A stretch of DNA of 64,000 nucleotides from Fasciolopsis buskii (lineage: Eukaryota > Platyhelminthes > Trematoda > Plagiorchiida > Fasciolidae). Positions 13,911 to 26,718 of the stretch are shown one piece after another. Positions within the stretch are counted from its first letter, which is position 1, and each line of letters starts with the position of its first letter. The translations under genes and the position numbers were made by a program. Location of the stretch: assembly GCA_008360955.1 (NCBI GenBank), contig LUCM01001936.1, forward strand, positions 330,425 to 394,424. The letters are read 5' to 3'. The notes beneath the pieces were generated by a model. It was not told the origin of the DNA, ran no database searches, and worked only from the letters and a program-made list of their open reading frames with translations.

Positions 13911-16900
13911 TTCATTGCTATTTCTGAATTTGCTGATGCTATACTTCTTAATCAAGTCGTTGGACGACGACGGCCGGGTATCGGAGATAATAAAAGTTCG
14001 ATTCAGGTACCAGCGGACTGCATCAAACCGAAAGCAAAAGTGCACGAGGTCATTCTCTGTCGAGATAAGAAAACATGGTGGGTATATGATGGAAACTGTT
14101 CGTGGCATGCCGAACTCTGTTTTTGCGTAAATTAAGGAGTAAACAAACAACATAGGTTACCTTGTTTGATTGCTTCGGGTGATCTGTGTTACTGAGTGAC
14201 CACGTTTGAATTAATAAACAGTCCACTCCAGTTCCGATGGGTAGTGCGTAATGGTGGAACGAGACTAATTTCGCATTAGGTTAGGTGAAAAACGGATCGG
14301 TCAACCAACTCATTTTTACCCCATTGACTAAATGTTTACCTAAGCCACCAGTTAACCCTGGATCAGTCGGGAAAAATTACTGTTGTCTGCCAGATCAAGA
14401 TAGAATAACTGAGCGGTTTTCAGAGTGCACAATCCTGAATGGCCGCGCGTAGCAATGAATAAACTGAGGTGTTGTCTCCGGAATTACTGAGTAGGTGGCC
14501 CACTTGTACTGCCTCACCGTACATACTTGAAAACCTACTATTCCAGCATTTGGTTGAAAGAGTAATTATTCAGGTCCTAGGTAAAATACGGGAAAATAAC
14601 CTTTTAGTTCCATTGTCTCAGTAAATGGTACTTCCAAAATGACAATTCACAGTGATCGACGATAATTTCGTTTTACTAATCCCTTTGTCATAATTCAGAA
14701 CACGTTAGATGATGCGAGAATCTGAGGGGCATTCAGTTTAGCTTTTTCAAATATCACAACATTATTTGCATATCAGTTCTTGATGAAATTGGTACCCACA
14801 AGAAGATTTGACAATCCACATTGTAACAAACTGGTTGTGAATGGCAGACATGTTGTTATAATCTTGCCAGTGAAAGTAATTCTCAAGTAACCACAGTAAG
14901 ATGTGTAAACAACAGACTGAGCGCTCTAATGGCAGAATGTCTCTTTTCCTATAAATTATTGCCCAATACTGGAATAGAACAAACTGAGTTTACTACATAT
15001 AATTTGGATTGACACTAGTGACAATAACCACGCTTTTGGTCCAGTGGCGCCCATGAGTCTAATTTGACTCAAAAACTCAGACAAATATCATCCAAATGCA
15101 TGTGGAAACTAAAAGTGCATCTTCACACTTATCATTATATCTATAATATTAACTAATTTTATAAGTTGAGCGGCCTGAAATTAGGCTATACCATCAGCTT
15201 TATTGAATATGCCATCAAATGTTTTGAAGAACCAAAGGAATAGTCCTATTTTTCGTGACTTCAGTTGGTTATGGTTGTCATGATTGTTACCGTTTTTCTG
15301 TAACGTTATAGTGTAGTCTATTGCAGGAGAGCTATGGATCACTTACTGTAATATTTTTTAGGCTTACAATAAAAATCACTTTGAATGAAAGTGAATTGTC
15401 GGTAGGGAAAAGCACAAAGTCCGCTAACGACTTTTAATACCGGCGTCAAATGACGATTATCTTTTATGGCTTAGTTGAAGGAATACTTATGTACGAATAT
15501 CAGAAAGTTTGTAAATTCGCAGACTTTCAATTGTCACCACAATATGCACCACTGCGCTCGAAAGATAGTGTTAGAATGCGTGCATTCCATAATCCCAGGA
15601 TTGATGATCTGGTTTGCTTCTTCCACGTCAGACATTTATGCGCAGCATTTACAGCAGCTAACCAATGTTCCACCCATAACGCTAAGTGATTTGTCTACTG
15701 GTACAGTCTCCCCAAATTATCGTTGTACATAGGCGATGAGTTTCGACGAACGTGGTCAGTGGATCTGGTTCAGTGAATAATTTCTGAACCTGATTACGGA
15801 TGATGTTTGCAGCTACATCTTAGGAGTCCTGAAACCGGAAGTTCGACTATTAAACCATCGCTCGCTATTCTTAAACTTTGGCGTTCGCATTCACAATGTC
15901 ACGAAATACCTTGGAGCATCAGTACTGAACCCGCCCACTTTTCTTCACACATTCCCAAGCGTCTATGGTGTTACCATAATTCTACTGTTGGTTATTTTTC
16001 CCTCATTCATTTTCTTATCAACCATTCCAAATAGTAATCTTTTGATTTTCCTACCCCGATGTTTTCATAAAATACTCTCGTTGTTATGCGAAATAGAATA
16101 CACGAAAATACACCAACCCACTGGTCGTTGCATTCAAAATGGCTAAGTAGAATCACAGCCATCGATATGTGCTGTCCTAAATATGCGCCTACTCCTCCGT
16201 TTAGCTGCGGTTTATGGCCACACGGCCTGACATTCATCACTGTTGGAAGTGGACATACAGGTGAGCTAGGCTCATTTCGATGGGATTTGAATTTCTGGGA
16301 ACGTACTTGTGTCCGTGGCCTTGTGCATGCGTTACTTGCACACACGTGCATCCTAGTCTGTGTACCGTAACCACTATTCCGGGTATGACATGCACGTTCA
16401 CCGTTGCATTTGGGCTGGTAAAAACTTGTAAAAGAGCTAGTGGGTCACTGGAACTGCCACAGATTTTATGGTTGCAGAAGCGGTAACTTATGAGCAGACA
16501 GTCATTTCGTCTGTCTTAGCGAGGGGAAAAAAATAACATGGGTTCGCCTCGATATCAAAAACGTGACACTGGTTGGTTTGTAAGCTTAGTTGTCACTTAG
16601 CCAAATGCGCTTTTGAGGTACCGGAAAATAACTACCAAACGTTTCTTCGGTGGGAGTGATCCAGTAAATGTAGATCTTTCTTAGACATAAAGAAGTGCAC
16701 TTGGTTCGGATGATCAGAAAAATCAGGAAAATGGTCAATGATGCAAACAATATCCTACATTCCGTACCAATCTTAGTACGTATTATTAAGTGACGGTAGA
16801 TAATTCAATACACATTGAATAAGCTCAAAATAAAGGATAAAAATGGAGCATGGAAAAAGACATTACCAGAGCACGAGCTGTCGTCGAGGCCATCCGAATC

Positions 16901-19253
16901 CTAAAGCACAGAATGCAAGATAAAATCTAGTGATACAAGCTCTAGTTCAGTCGAAGAAATTATGCTCAAGTTTAATGACGGTCGTGGAGGTGACATTCTG
17001 GTAGTATTTCTTCGGCTGTGCGACTGTATAAAAGTTTGCCTTGTAAAGTAAGAATTGGTCTTAGCTAAGCGTCCTTAAAGCGCATAACGAGTATTGCAAA
17101 ACACAACAAAGAACGTGCTTGAATCGGAAGTTCATGTCGTTTACGTGAACGAAAACAAGTTGCGTCAGCTACCATGTGCCATGAAATTTCAGCATGTCAG
17201 GTAGTTTTTAAAACCGGTCGGTTACCTGTGTTGCTGAATTCATGGAGTGGTACATTGAGGTGATTTCCAACAAAACAAAATTTATTATAAGTAAGGAAAA
17301 GATTGTTTCAGTGAAGTGAGTTATCAAATGGATTTGATCATTCTCAGCTGATAACCTTGGGAATTCCAGTCGAGGAGCTTACTCCTACCCATTCAGCTTA
17401 GCTCAGATAATAAGGTATCCAAAACTTTCCGCGGCAGGACAATCTCATAGTGTATGTCACCTCCAATCCGCAATTTGTCTATAGGCAAATAGGGACATCA
17501 AGTTGCGGTAACCACAACACCACAGACCCTAGTTGCCAGAGGACACGAACTCAGTCACCAACTCTAACGAGACTAGTCATTCTGACTGGCCCTAATAAAT
17601 ATAAACGTGTACATATTTAAGCACAAAGTTGCCCATGGTCCTCTACTATTTTTAATTCTTATAGATCCAACCACTTGAAGTTGAATGTGATTGACTTTGG
17701 TACCAAGAAGAAACCATCTGAACAAGGAAAGCGAAGGCCTGTCGGAATGCGAAAATAACATGCGCTTGGACAAAACAGGTTGATGATTTGTTCTGGGCTA
17801 AAATCAAAACATCTGATTAGGTGGATAAACAGGATTGATCGCTTTACGGATGACTAGATTAAGATTCATGACTCAATGAACAGGCCAAAGATAATCCGTC
17901 GGCTGATAGAAAATAAAACTTTCGGCAAGTAGAACTTTTGGTCAGCGTCCGCACTTATACTGAATTCTAATCCATTTTGATTGACTTTTGTAAGCCACAA
18001 TATTGTTACTATAATCAACTGACTATGAGCTAGCGATGGTAATTGCTCTCGGTACTCTTTGTATAGGATTGCAATCAAATTATCATCAATTGTAGACTCG
18101 GTATGTTTTCCAGTTGCCTGGAAGTAAACTAACGTTGTTACCTTCATGATATCTTAAGAGAAGATTTACCAAGAGCATTTTTGATGGCCAAAAGCCACGA
18201 AATTAAAACATGGAGACCTTTGTGGTCTCTGAAAATCCTTGCTCACGGTACGTCAAAAGCACATACCAAATAAATGTTGTGCCTTAATGCACAGTAAGAA
18301 AAATAAGTACGTAATACTGCTAGCTGATACATGTTTTCAACTGAACAGGCAAAAACGATGAGTGTGACGATTTCACCCGCATGTGTTTTGCCTTGATTTA
18401 GCTTTGACGGCTGGTTAGGTTTATTGACGGATGCGTGATATTTCATGGAACACGAAAACGTGACTTGCGGGAGAAAATTTTCAATGATAGTTCTTCCAAA
18501 CTGGAAACAAAACCGAGCTTTTCACCACGCTAGCAAATTCAAATCAGACGTACTCTAACTGATGCGTTATTTGTATGACCTATTCGAAGAATCATTACTG
18601 AAAATTATTCAAAGTGTCTCAAAAAATGTGTGCTTTTGCACCTTACTTCGCCATGTCAGGTCTTATTTGCTATCCATTAGAATTGGAGCATATAAACAAA
18701 TGCTCATTAATTGATCTTCGTTGAAGCCTCGATGACCGCGAGAAGTTTCATTATACTGGTCGCAATTTCCTTGATCATGCAAATCAGGTTGAATCACTAA
18801 AGGCCTGCTAAAAAGTTGTACATCTAGAATGCTCATCCTGATAACTGATAGACGAAATCTACAATACCATCCCGGTTGAACGAGGTTTGAAGGGATGAAT
18901 GGAATGGCAAAAATTTAGCAGAGCAAACAAATCACGGATTCCACTATAGGCCTTCGTTATAAGCTCTAGATAACACGTTCTTTTGTCAACATTATCCGTT
19001 TGATCGTAATTTCAGAGACGGTATCCTCATCAAAAACCGTTTTACGTTGAACCAAATAACTATTTGTATGAGCTAAACGTTTGCTGTACTGGAATTATTA
19101 GAAGGTAGGTCTCAATCTCTTACCTACAAGTAGGCCATAGGGTCTCAAGTTTAAGAAAAAAAGCAATTGTTGTCATCATGCACTTCGAACTGCGAGTTAT
19201 GAAAAATGTCCTCAGAATTCTTTGCATGTTAGGATTTCTACCTACTAGTCTAC
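13911..19253. other. 5.3 kb with no supportable gene
   Basis: Nothing recognisable. A block around 16090-16490 is richer in G+C than its surroundings and is open for 90-115 codons on both strands at once (16007-16351 on -, 16086-16370 on +). That pattern is typical of GC-elevated repeat relics and not of a gene. No splice-bounded exon with a recognisable domain was found. Confidence 0.5.
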
Positions 19254-19445
19254 TTGCCTATCTACATATCAGCCTGTCAATCAGTCAATCACACACTCAC
19301 TCAATCAGTCAATCAATCAATCTACCTAACTAACAACTCCTTTTTGTCTATGTATCAATTTATCCACTGGTTTCTTTCTATCTATCTGCCCACTCGTCTC
19401 TCGCTATCTATCCACCTACCAGTCAGTGCACACATATGTAGGTAA
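19254..19445. repeat. Degenerate tetranucleotide repeat (TCAA / CTAT-type units)
   Basis: A simple-sequence tract built from imperfect 4-bp units: AATCAGTC and AATCAATC runs in the first part, CTATCTATC runs in the second. Drift between unit types suggests an old tetranucleotide microsatellite. The open frame through it is a by-product of the repeat. Confidence 0.8.
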
Positions 19446-20604
19446 ATTCTCATGTTAACTACACTTCCCTTCAGGACTGCGCCTGAAATGTCCTTGGTAG
19501 TTGTAGCATGAATGTGATATGTTTTGTGCCAAGTGCTTTGGACTTAGATTTATTTCTACTACTTCATTCCTCGAAGCAGCTCGAGGGGACAGATGTGCCT
19601 TATTAATGCAGCCACCAGTGTACATTCAGTTTTTAATCAAGGAAACTCAATATTTAGTTGATGTACTGTATATGAAAGACGATCATGAATCCTTTATTTT
19701 AGGACTGCATTGATATTCCAATACTGATCATCTGGTTTCCCTTCTCTGCAACAGGCATGCAACTGGAAACTCGTCGGTTATTGGTCTGACTGAATAAGTT
19801 TGCATTAAGCGAGCAAATTTAATGGTCTTAGTCTTTCTTGGTCGTATGAGTCACCAGTGTAAATTTTCTCAAAAATTCCAGTGACCTTTTAAAACATTGT
19901 TTCATATTTACTGTTGGTTTCCTAAATCACCTAAATTCATCCTAGCGTTACCTAGGGATTTCGTGCATCAGGTTTTATGTAGCAAAGATAAATATTGCGT
20001 AATTTTCTCGAAGGGTTTATTCGGAGTTCGGAAAATATTTTCCACTACTTTCCATGTCCTTCTAGTAAGACGAATTAGGTTGGGTATGTAATAATCTTCA
20101 CAGTGCAAATTCAGATTCCCTAATCAGAGAAAATGCACGATTCTAATCTAGTCGGAGAGTCGCTAGGCGATATTAGATATCAACACACTATTATCAGAGT
20201 AGAACAGCACCTTTGTCACACTAGTCATCATGTTCTTGTCGATGAACATTAACCCCACTTGTCGGAAGACGATAATTTCACACCCCCAAAACTGTTTGCG
20301 GTCAGCAGTGGAGCGCTCACGTTGCGTACAACGCACCTGGCAATAGGTTATCTTTTCTAACCACCGTGTTAGAATGATTTGTGAAATTTCAACTGGGTAA
20401 GTTATTGTCAACATGGAGCACAATGTCGAGAGAAGAACGTGTACGTGACCGTTAGAAAAGTGAAGCCAGTCCCTAAATTTTCGTCAGCATCATTTTGATT
20501 TATCCTACATAAGAAGTTCAGCTTGAAAAAGGCCAGCGTTTTGCTGAATATCACGCGGGCTCAGTGATTAATAAAAACAGCCATCCATGTATAGAAGATT
20601 CCGT
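19446..20604. other. 1.2 kb with nothing recognised
   Basis: AT-rich single-copy-looking sequence. Two + frames of 64 codons (19519-19713, 19897-20091) have no recognisable protein features or convincing splice sites. Confidence 0.5.
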
Positions 20605-20815
20605 AGTAGATATCCTGATGGCTTTGGGGATATTCTCCAGGGGAATGAGTCAAGGATCGCAGGTTCGACCCAAGGAGCAGCTAGTCGTTGGCACAGAAGT
20701 CTCGTTAGTAAATCAGTGGTCTCAAGCATAGGCTGGCTATTTCTTTGTCGCCAGGAATGCTTACTTTATTATCGTATCGTTTGCATAACACCGTAGAGCC
20801 ACGCATGATGCTATA
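20605..20815 (+). mobile_element. Possible degenerate tRNA-derived SINE, different from the 45.8 kb family
   Basis: A pol III A-box-like stretch TGGCTTTGGGG (20619-20629) is followed 32 bases later by a B-box-like GGTTCGACCCA (20662-20672) in the context GGATCGCAGGTTCGACCC, the usual order and spacing for the tRNA head of a SINE. No intact cloverleaf can be drawn, no A-rich tail is obvious, and no second copy was found in this window, so the 3' boundary is a guess. A decayed tRNA pseudogene is the alternative. Confidence 0.3.
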
Positions 20816-22246
20816 AGTCATATTATTTTCCCTAAACTGAGATAAATTTCTGTGCCGGGATTTTCAATGGGTTGTCTGTCCCATGGACATTACCTAGATT
20901 CTCGTAGTCTGTTGATGATTCCCCGTCTGTCAACACCAGGACAGCAACTTGATCAAAGCAGACAGACAAGTGTTGTATAAATATGAAACCATGCAGAAAT
21001 TAACTTGATCCTTTATCATTTAGGAATATCACCTTTGGAATGACTGAACTTTAACAAAAGGTCCCGGAATTCCAATAAGTGGAACACGAGGCAAAAGAGT
21101 TAACGCTCATACTAACTTCCAGTAAGGCCACAGACCAGAAACTGATGAATGTGACACTTTTGGAGAAAGAAAACACGATACATTTTCTTTGTTGTGAAAA
21201 TTAGTACACGTTGGTCTGGTTGAAGCAAGCCACTGTGCACCTAACTAGCCGGGAGGAAATGATGTCTTTAGAGGACCAAGTGTATTAAAAGGAAGCGGCC
21301 ACTATGAGTGTCGGATAAAAAAAGATACAGAAGAAGCAGCGAGCTCCAAGAAAATGGTTTTCTGAAGTTACAACCTTTGACGTGGTTCTAATTAATTTAC
21401 CCTGTATTGCTGAACATGCTTGTTTGGTACTACGACATAAGTGAATTTATTAAGTTACCGATCCCAAGGAGTTTGATGAATAGTGTCAATCGTGAAATGT
21501 ACCAGCTTACCCCTTACAAATGCCAAGAAGTCTTTGATTGGCCATGGATGGAAACTGGATTGTGGGTAACGAAGCATGCATCGCAATATTAGTTTGTTAA
21601 TGAATACTACGAACGTATCGACTGCATCGTAAATGCTACATGTCTGTCTACGCTTGATTCGGGCAGAACGTGTTAGTTTGAGACAGCGAGTTCCCTCGAA
21701 CAACTTTAATTGAACGCATACGAGGCACAGACTGCGAGAAGCAATCAGTTCTTCTAATCTTGTCAGTGGTGCACGTAAAATATGTTAATTGACGTTATAA
21801 TGAGAAGAGAGGTAACGCATTAGAAAACAAATGGTGCCGACAAAATCAGGAACCTTTTTAGAGAAGGCCGATTTGCTAACACCCGTGCAGTGTTTAAGCA
21901 CATAAAAGTGAATTCATTCTGTGACGAAGCCTCCAAAAGGCTAACTGTCTCTAGCCAACGGTTCCGCGGAATCAGTGGAAACGCTTTTCCGCGATAAATT
22001 TTGTGACCGAAGGTCATAAGAAAAGCTTCACAATGAACGGGATCATGAAAGTGTAAAGGTGTTTGTATATGAAGTGCGTGGTGTGATTACGCTGATTTGG
22101 ATGAAAAAGGTTTTGATTAGACTGCAGCTGCGTAAACAACTTGGACCTAGAACGTGGCTTACTTGCAATGCTCTCTTTTGAGTAGACTGTTTCAAAGTGC
22201 ACACTTTACTGTCAGTATCAGAGGATTTTTCACACTAATATGAAAG
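20816..22246. other. 1.4 kb with nothing recognised
   Basis: No splice-bounded or domain-bearing coding segment and no repeat. Overlapping 60-80 codon frames on opposite strands at 21407-21703 look fortuitous. Confidence 0.5.
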
Positions 22247-22386
22247 TATACTAAAATTATTCAAAGTTATGCCAAAGCTGCTCGAAATTATCATACGCCT
22301 AGTCCGCTGATCCAAAACGCGATTTATCTTAAATCATGGCATATGGGTGCATGCTTCAAAAGTGACCCCACAATTTACTGGCTGAA
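22247..22386 (+). CDS. Candidate internal exon, unknown protein
   Basis: An open frame follows an acceptor-like AAAG (preceded by GATTTTTCACACTAATATG) and ends at a textbook GTAAGT donor after CTGAA. It covers 46 codons plus two bases (phase 0 start, phase 2 end) and reads protein-like, including QSYAKAARNYHTPSPLIQ and DPTIYWLK. I recognise no family. Its donor phase does not fit the next + strand candidate at 26623, so if real it belongs to another gene or needs an intervening exon. A chance arrangement is quite possible. Confidence 0.18.
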
Positions 22387-22540
22387 GTAAGTTTCCTGGG
22401 TTTTGTTGAAGGGGGACGTTTTGTCCATTCTATTTCGGATTTTGTGGCATAAGTGTGGACAAATTCTACCTAATTCCGAAATAGTAAATGATATGCACCG
22501 TAAACTTCCTCCATATGATTCACCCTGTTGAAATAGCAAT

Positions 22541-22940
22541 CCATTTGTTAGCCGTACGGCACTTGAGTACTAGCCTTGACGATCGTTTCGCTATTGTCCA
22601 GTGGTGCGGTCGGAATCCGAACTTCGGTAGTGCAGGCCACATGAACAATCGGACAAGCTTACGTTAACCATGCGACCAAGACGAAATAGGCCCGTTAGAA
22701 TACGTAGGTGACAGCTACCAACTTGCCCACAGGTGCTCGGACCAACCAGTCCGCTATTCTAGAGCATTCTCGCGGTGAGGATAACTACCCATGCCTCCAA
22801 TCCTTTCACCTGTGTCATCTCACACTAACGGAAACACGAGTAGGTTCCCTTAATCTGACTAGCCCGACATGTTGGGCTACACCTGATACTTCCCAAATGA
22901 TGTGGCAACAGTACCATCAACAATTAGGGGCTTAACAACA
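22541..22940. other. GC-elevated block, possible repeat relic
   Basis: Base composition is visibly richer in G+C than on either side, with a 75-codon + frame (22708-22935, Thr/Ser/Pro-rich, starting GTG) and no domain. Compositional islands like this in an AT-rich intergenic background are often decayed transposons, but no terminal repeats or duplicated target site are visible. Confidence 0.25.
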
Positions 22941-23686
22941 CAGGAAATCGAAATTCTTCCTGTGTGCGAAGAAATACTGTCTGTTGTAGCATGGGTTGAA
23001 CGCCTTTGTGACATTACTAAAATGTGAAACATTTGTTTCCTGCCTTATGTTATGAAGCCACTAAGAGGGATTCGTGAGGAGGAAAGGCTTAACGGTGGGC
23101 GTCTGTTGACAAATTCGCACTGACTCCTTTTGGACACTGCTGGACATCCAAACAGCTAGATTTTGAAAAGCGTGCGGAACTAACTAACAGCGTCACTCCT
23201 GAAACATTTGTGGATGAAATGTTTAGGGAGACAGGAGCAGTTCTTTGTGATTCAGGGAGCGGAATGTTCTTGCGTAAACGGAAGACTGTTAGTGCGTCGG
23301 ACGTTATTGATCTGAAGCTTGTATCTCATGATTTTTAAGTGACTAATAATGCATACAAAAGATTCGGTAAAATAAACCGAGGAGCAGGAGTGAATCGAAA
23401 AATCTTCTCCGAAGAAAAATTTTCAAATGATATGATTCTGTAGACAAACATCAAGGATCATAGCCTCGTGAGAACTCATACTAGCAATAAAACCATTTAC
23501 TTCTGAGAACCTCGGTTTGATGGTGACTTTTGCTTATCTAAGCTTTGACTCATACTGCTATAAACTGAAGGTAACAGGATGAATACCAAGTCAAAACTCC
23601 TCGACTAATCACAATGGTAACAACTGAAAAATCTCAGTGGGATAGACCAGATTGGGATTGCAACGAATGCAAAGGGTGATTGACAC
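22941..23686. other. Nothing recognised
   Basis: No gene or repeat seen. Confidence 0.5.
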
Positions 23687-23956
23687 TCAGCATGAATCAG
23701 CCGTCCAGAGAAGTGACGATGATGAAGTTACAATCTTTCCTCCGTAGAAAAAGGTTGTCTTATCAGCGAGCATATGCAGTATTGCCAGAATTCCGGTGAG
23801 TGGAGCGCAGCCCTTAGCCAACAACCGTAGTTTCGGTAATCGGTCACCACAGTCGAACAAACACAGCCGGAGACAGATGCCGAAAAGAGTAAACATGATA
23901 GCATTCAGTATGCTGCTAAACCCATCCCGGAATGTTCCACTTGTCATAAGATGGGC
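23687..23956 (-). CDS. Candidate exon on - strand with very strong acceptor; unknown membrane-type protein
   Basis: On the - strand an almost uninterrupted pyrimidine tract (TTTTATTTTCTTTTGTCTTG, then CTAG) ends immediately before 23956. From there 89 codons are open to a TGA at 23687-23689. The translation begins AHLMTSGTFRDGFSSILNAI, followed by hydrophobic stretches (IMFTLFGICLRLCLF; LTGILAILHMLA) that could be one or two membrane segments, and ends in a Ser-rich tail. A weak internal donor (GTAACT) lies near the end, so it may be internal or terminal. I recognise no family. A second protein-like - frame lies about 0.8 kb 5' of it (24714-24986, starting MNQQAIKTLFGDLGDA) and could belong to the same gene. 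The acceptor is the best argument; homology is absent. Confidence 0.28.
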   Translation of the reverse strand, partial: AHLMTSGTFRDGFSSILNAIMFTLFGICLRLCLFDCGDRLPKLRLLAKGCAPLTGILAILHMLADKTTFFYGGKIVTSSSSLLWTADSC

Positions 23957-26622
23957 CTAGCAAGACAAAAGAAAATAAAACCGGGAGAACAGAGCTTGTT
24001 TTACCGTGCAACTAATGTAGAAATTGCCGACGTAGCTTTTCCTGCAGTAATAATTAAGGAAAAGTTTAAAAACTCGAAGAACATTCGATGAAGTTCGATC
24101 GATCAATCTGTTGGGGATATCACTGATTTCCAGAGTGAAATAAAGTTCCGAAGGTCTTGCAACATCAAATTTCCCATGGAATATTTTGTTCGTGGTAGGG
24201 AGCAGTTAATACTTCCTCATTTTGTTGTCCGATTCGCTCATCTGATTCTGCAACTCCGACCTTTTTAGACAATAAATAGGGCAAAGGAATATCGGCGGAC
24301 GCAATACGCCGGCTAAACTGCTATGGGTGTATCTCTTGACGTGCGATTTCGGTTGGTGAAACAGCCTTGGATCAGGTCCTCTATTTTAGATTTTTACTGA
24401 GCAGATGCTGCTCTAACCATATCCGCTTTCAGAAAACTGCTACTTTCCACGTGAATATGATGAGCAATGTTCTACTGTCTTCATGTACCCGTGGATATTC
24501 GCAGAGAATGAGATCTACTAAAATCTGAGACTGAAAGTGACAAGTAATCCGCCCCCGAACGAAATTTTTGAGCTTAGTTTTTCGTCAACCGAGAACGAGT
24601 TTAGATCGGACACGGGTATCTAATGACTGGATGCAGTAAACTATTTAATTTTTGTCAGTCTGTCTTAGTTAGATATGTGATTGAAACAGTGTTCTGCGAG
24701 ATTTTTTAGCCGTTCAGATTGAGGCCGATAACCATGGAGCCAATCTCGGTCTATGGACAAGATCCCGTCCGATGAATGTATTCACTAAGATAATCAGCAG
24801 GACCGAGCCGTTAGCCAAGGACAGAGGGATATTGAATTTTAAAACATTTTCTTGGTACCTGCGTTTCCTATATTGAAATGACCATGTTCGTCCAGTATTT
24901 AGGCTATATAAGTCATTTTCCCCGGCCCAGTATCGAGAAGCATCTCCGAGATCACCGAATAAGGTTTTTATAGCTTGTTGGTTCAAAATGGGGTGATTGA
25001 TGAGAGGTCTTGCCCAGCGAGTTTTACGATGAGCACTGATTCTTCCTGTGCATACAGATGACTACTGTTTTGTAGTTCATAAGATGTAAATCTGTTTGTT
25101 TGCATGTCTTCAAGAGTTTAAGGGTGTATATCGTGGCCACCGTTCACCAACATCGCAGACATGGTCTGCCAAAAGCAACTCATTAATTGACTTAAATCTT
25201 AGGATTTAGCGTGGGAATAAAGAAACATGGAATTTCCTCTCAAGTTTCCTTTACATTCACATTCACCATACTAGAGAAGAGTTGCGGAGCATCTGCAAGG
25301 CATTGGAAGTGCCACTATCTTCTTATCATTGTTATCATCGTTATATTTGTTTTGGTGTTTATTTTGGATTATATTAGTATGTTGGCTAAAATTTCTTCTT
25401 CCACATGGGCAACCGAGGTTGGAGAATCAAGAGCGAATTCCATTCAAGGTAATAAAGGAATCATGTCAGCCCAGCGACAAACATAAACGTAGGCTTGCAT
25501 GTACATGCTGTGACATGTGTAAAGACACTCAGATTTGATTAACTGTAAGCATATGGAAGCAGCTACATCATCGTATTCATTATCATCACTATTTAGTTCT
25601 TGCTTTCACCTACTACGAATGCTGTAAACAAGTGATTCTTAGAAAACAATGGAAATCATCAGGCGGTGTACCACAGTACTTTATTATCATACTGTACACA
25701 TATATAAATATACGTAATGTAAGTAATGTCTGGTTGAATGAATAAAATTTCCCCTAACTCACACGGCCTCTTTGGTGACTATTATCACTCGTACCTTTAC
25801 TTATGCACACACTTGGCGCATGTCACCAGAATGTAATTTGTACCACCATTATTGTTAACCATCGCAGCCGCACTCTGCTCTCGTCCCCAGGGTAACCTCG
25901 GCCCAAGTGACTAAGAACTACCAACGGACCACAGGTTTGGTTCTTTTATAGACTCGTCGACAGACGGTTTCGATGACTTCTCACGACGACAAGTTAGATT
26001 CTGTTGACAAAAACAGACCCATATATATATACGATTTGTCAAGGTGAATTGTATAGCCTTATACTTTTACATTAATCGGAAACCCATTTAGGGTGAAGGA
26101 GGTATGCTGCTCTGTTGCGGACTCCTCAAGCTGACAAAGGTCACATATATGGTAACCCTTTCAATTTTTGTCAAAAAACAAATAAACTACCCTCTGGCAA
26201 CTTTTCTTGGTATACTTTCGTCCGCTTGGCAAAAGGACCCGACGGCTGGTAAAAAAATCTTTTTCTATAAATTCTCTCTATAAATTTAGTTTGAAATAAC
26301 CATTTTAATTTATTTTGAAATAATGTTTAATGAAACATTGTAAAATGAATTTCTGGAAGCCATTTTCACTTTTTGTCCTTTAGCCAAACGAATCGCAAAC
26401 GACGGTTCATGGCTAACCTTGCCCGTTATCGAGCAATGATTAATTCAAGGTAATTAGCTTTCGTTGTGCATGTGAGTCTATACTCATGTAAAGCGAATTT
26501 CGGTTGTCGCCTGGTTGACCCGAAGTCTACAGAAACGATAAACATAATTTCACCCGTAGCACAACAAGCGCCTAGGCCAACATCAACTTTTGTAACCACC
26601 AACATTCTGTTTGCTGCACCAG
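23957..26622. other. 2.7 kb without confident gene
   Basis: Contains the - frame 24714-24986 mentioned with the 23.7 kb candidate exon, and a + frame (25211-25486) with a hydrophobic stretch but no splice or start support. A short ATATATATATA run lies near 26021-26031. Nothing else recognised. Confidence 0.45.
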
Positions 26623-26718
26623 GACTTTACCGAAAAGTATTCAGGCATTCGAAAACCGGTAATATCCGCGGATGAACTCACTGTCGATACATACATCGAT
26701 TTGCCATGGAGCAAGACT
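26623..26718 (+). CDS. Candidate 96-nt internal exon (possible upstream exon of the transporter)
   Basis: An acceptor CTGTTTGCTGCACCAG and a strong donor GTGAGTAA enclose exactly 32 open codons (phase 0 at both ends), beginning DFTEKYSGIRKPV and ending TYIDLPWSKT. The hydrophilic, acidic character would suit a cytoplasmic N-terminal region. Phase 0 ends make it compatible with the candidates at 36082 and 42853 and with exon A of the SLC6 gene, but introns of about 10 kb would be required. No homology is recognised; chance is a serious alternative. Confidence 0.2.

Noticed and set aside
13779..14153. Poly-Val, poly-Leu and poly-Asn frames
   Set aside because: All are shadows of the (TTG)n microsatellite on the two strands; there is no other protein-like content.
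16007..16370. Simultaneously open frames on both strands (114 and 94 codons)
   Set aside because: Dual openness reflects local GC enrichment and not coding constraint; neither translation is recognisable.
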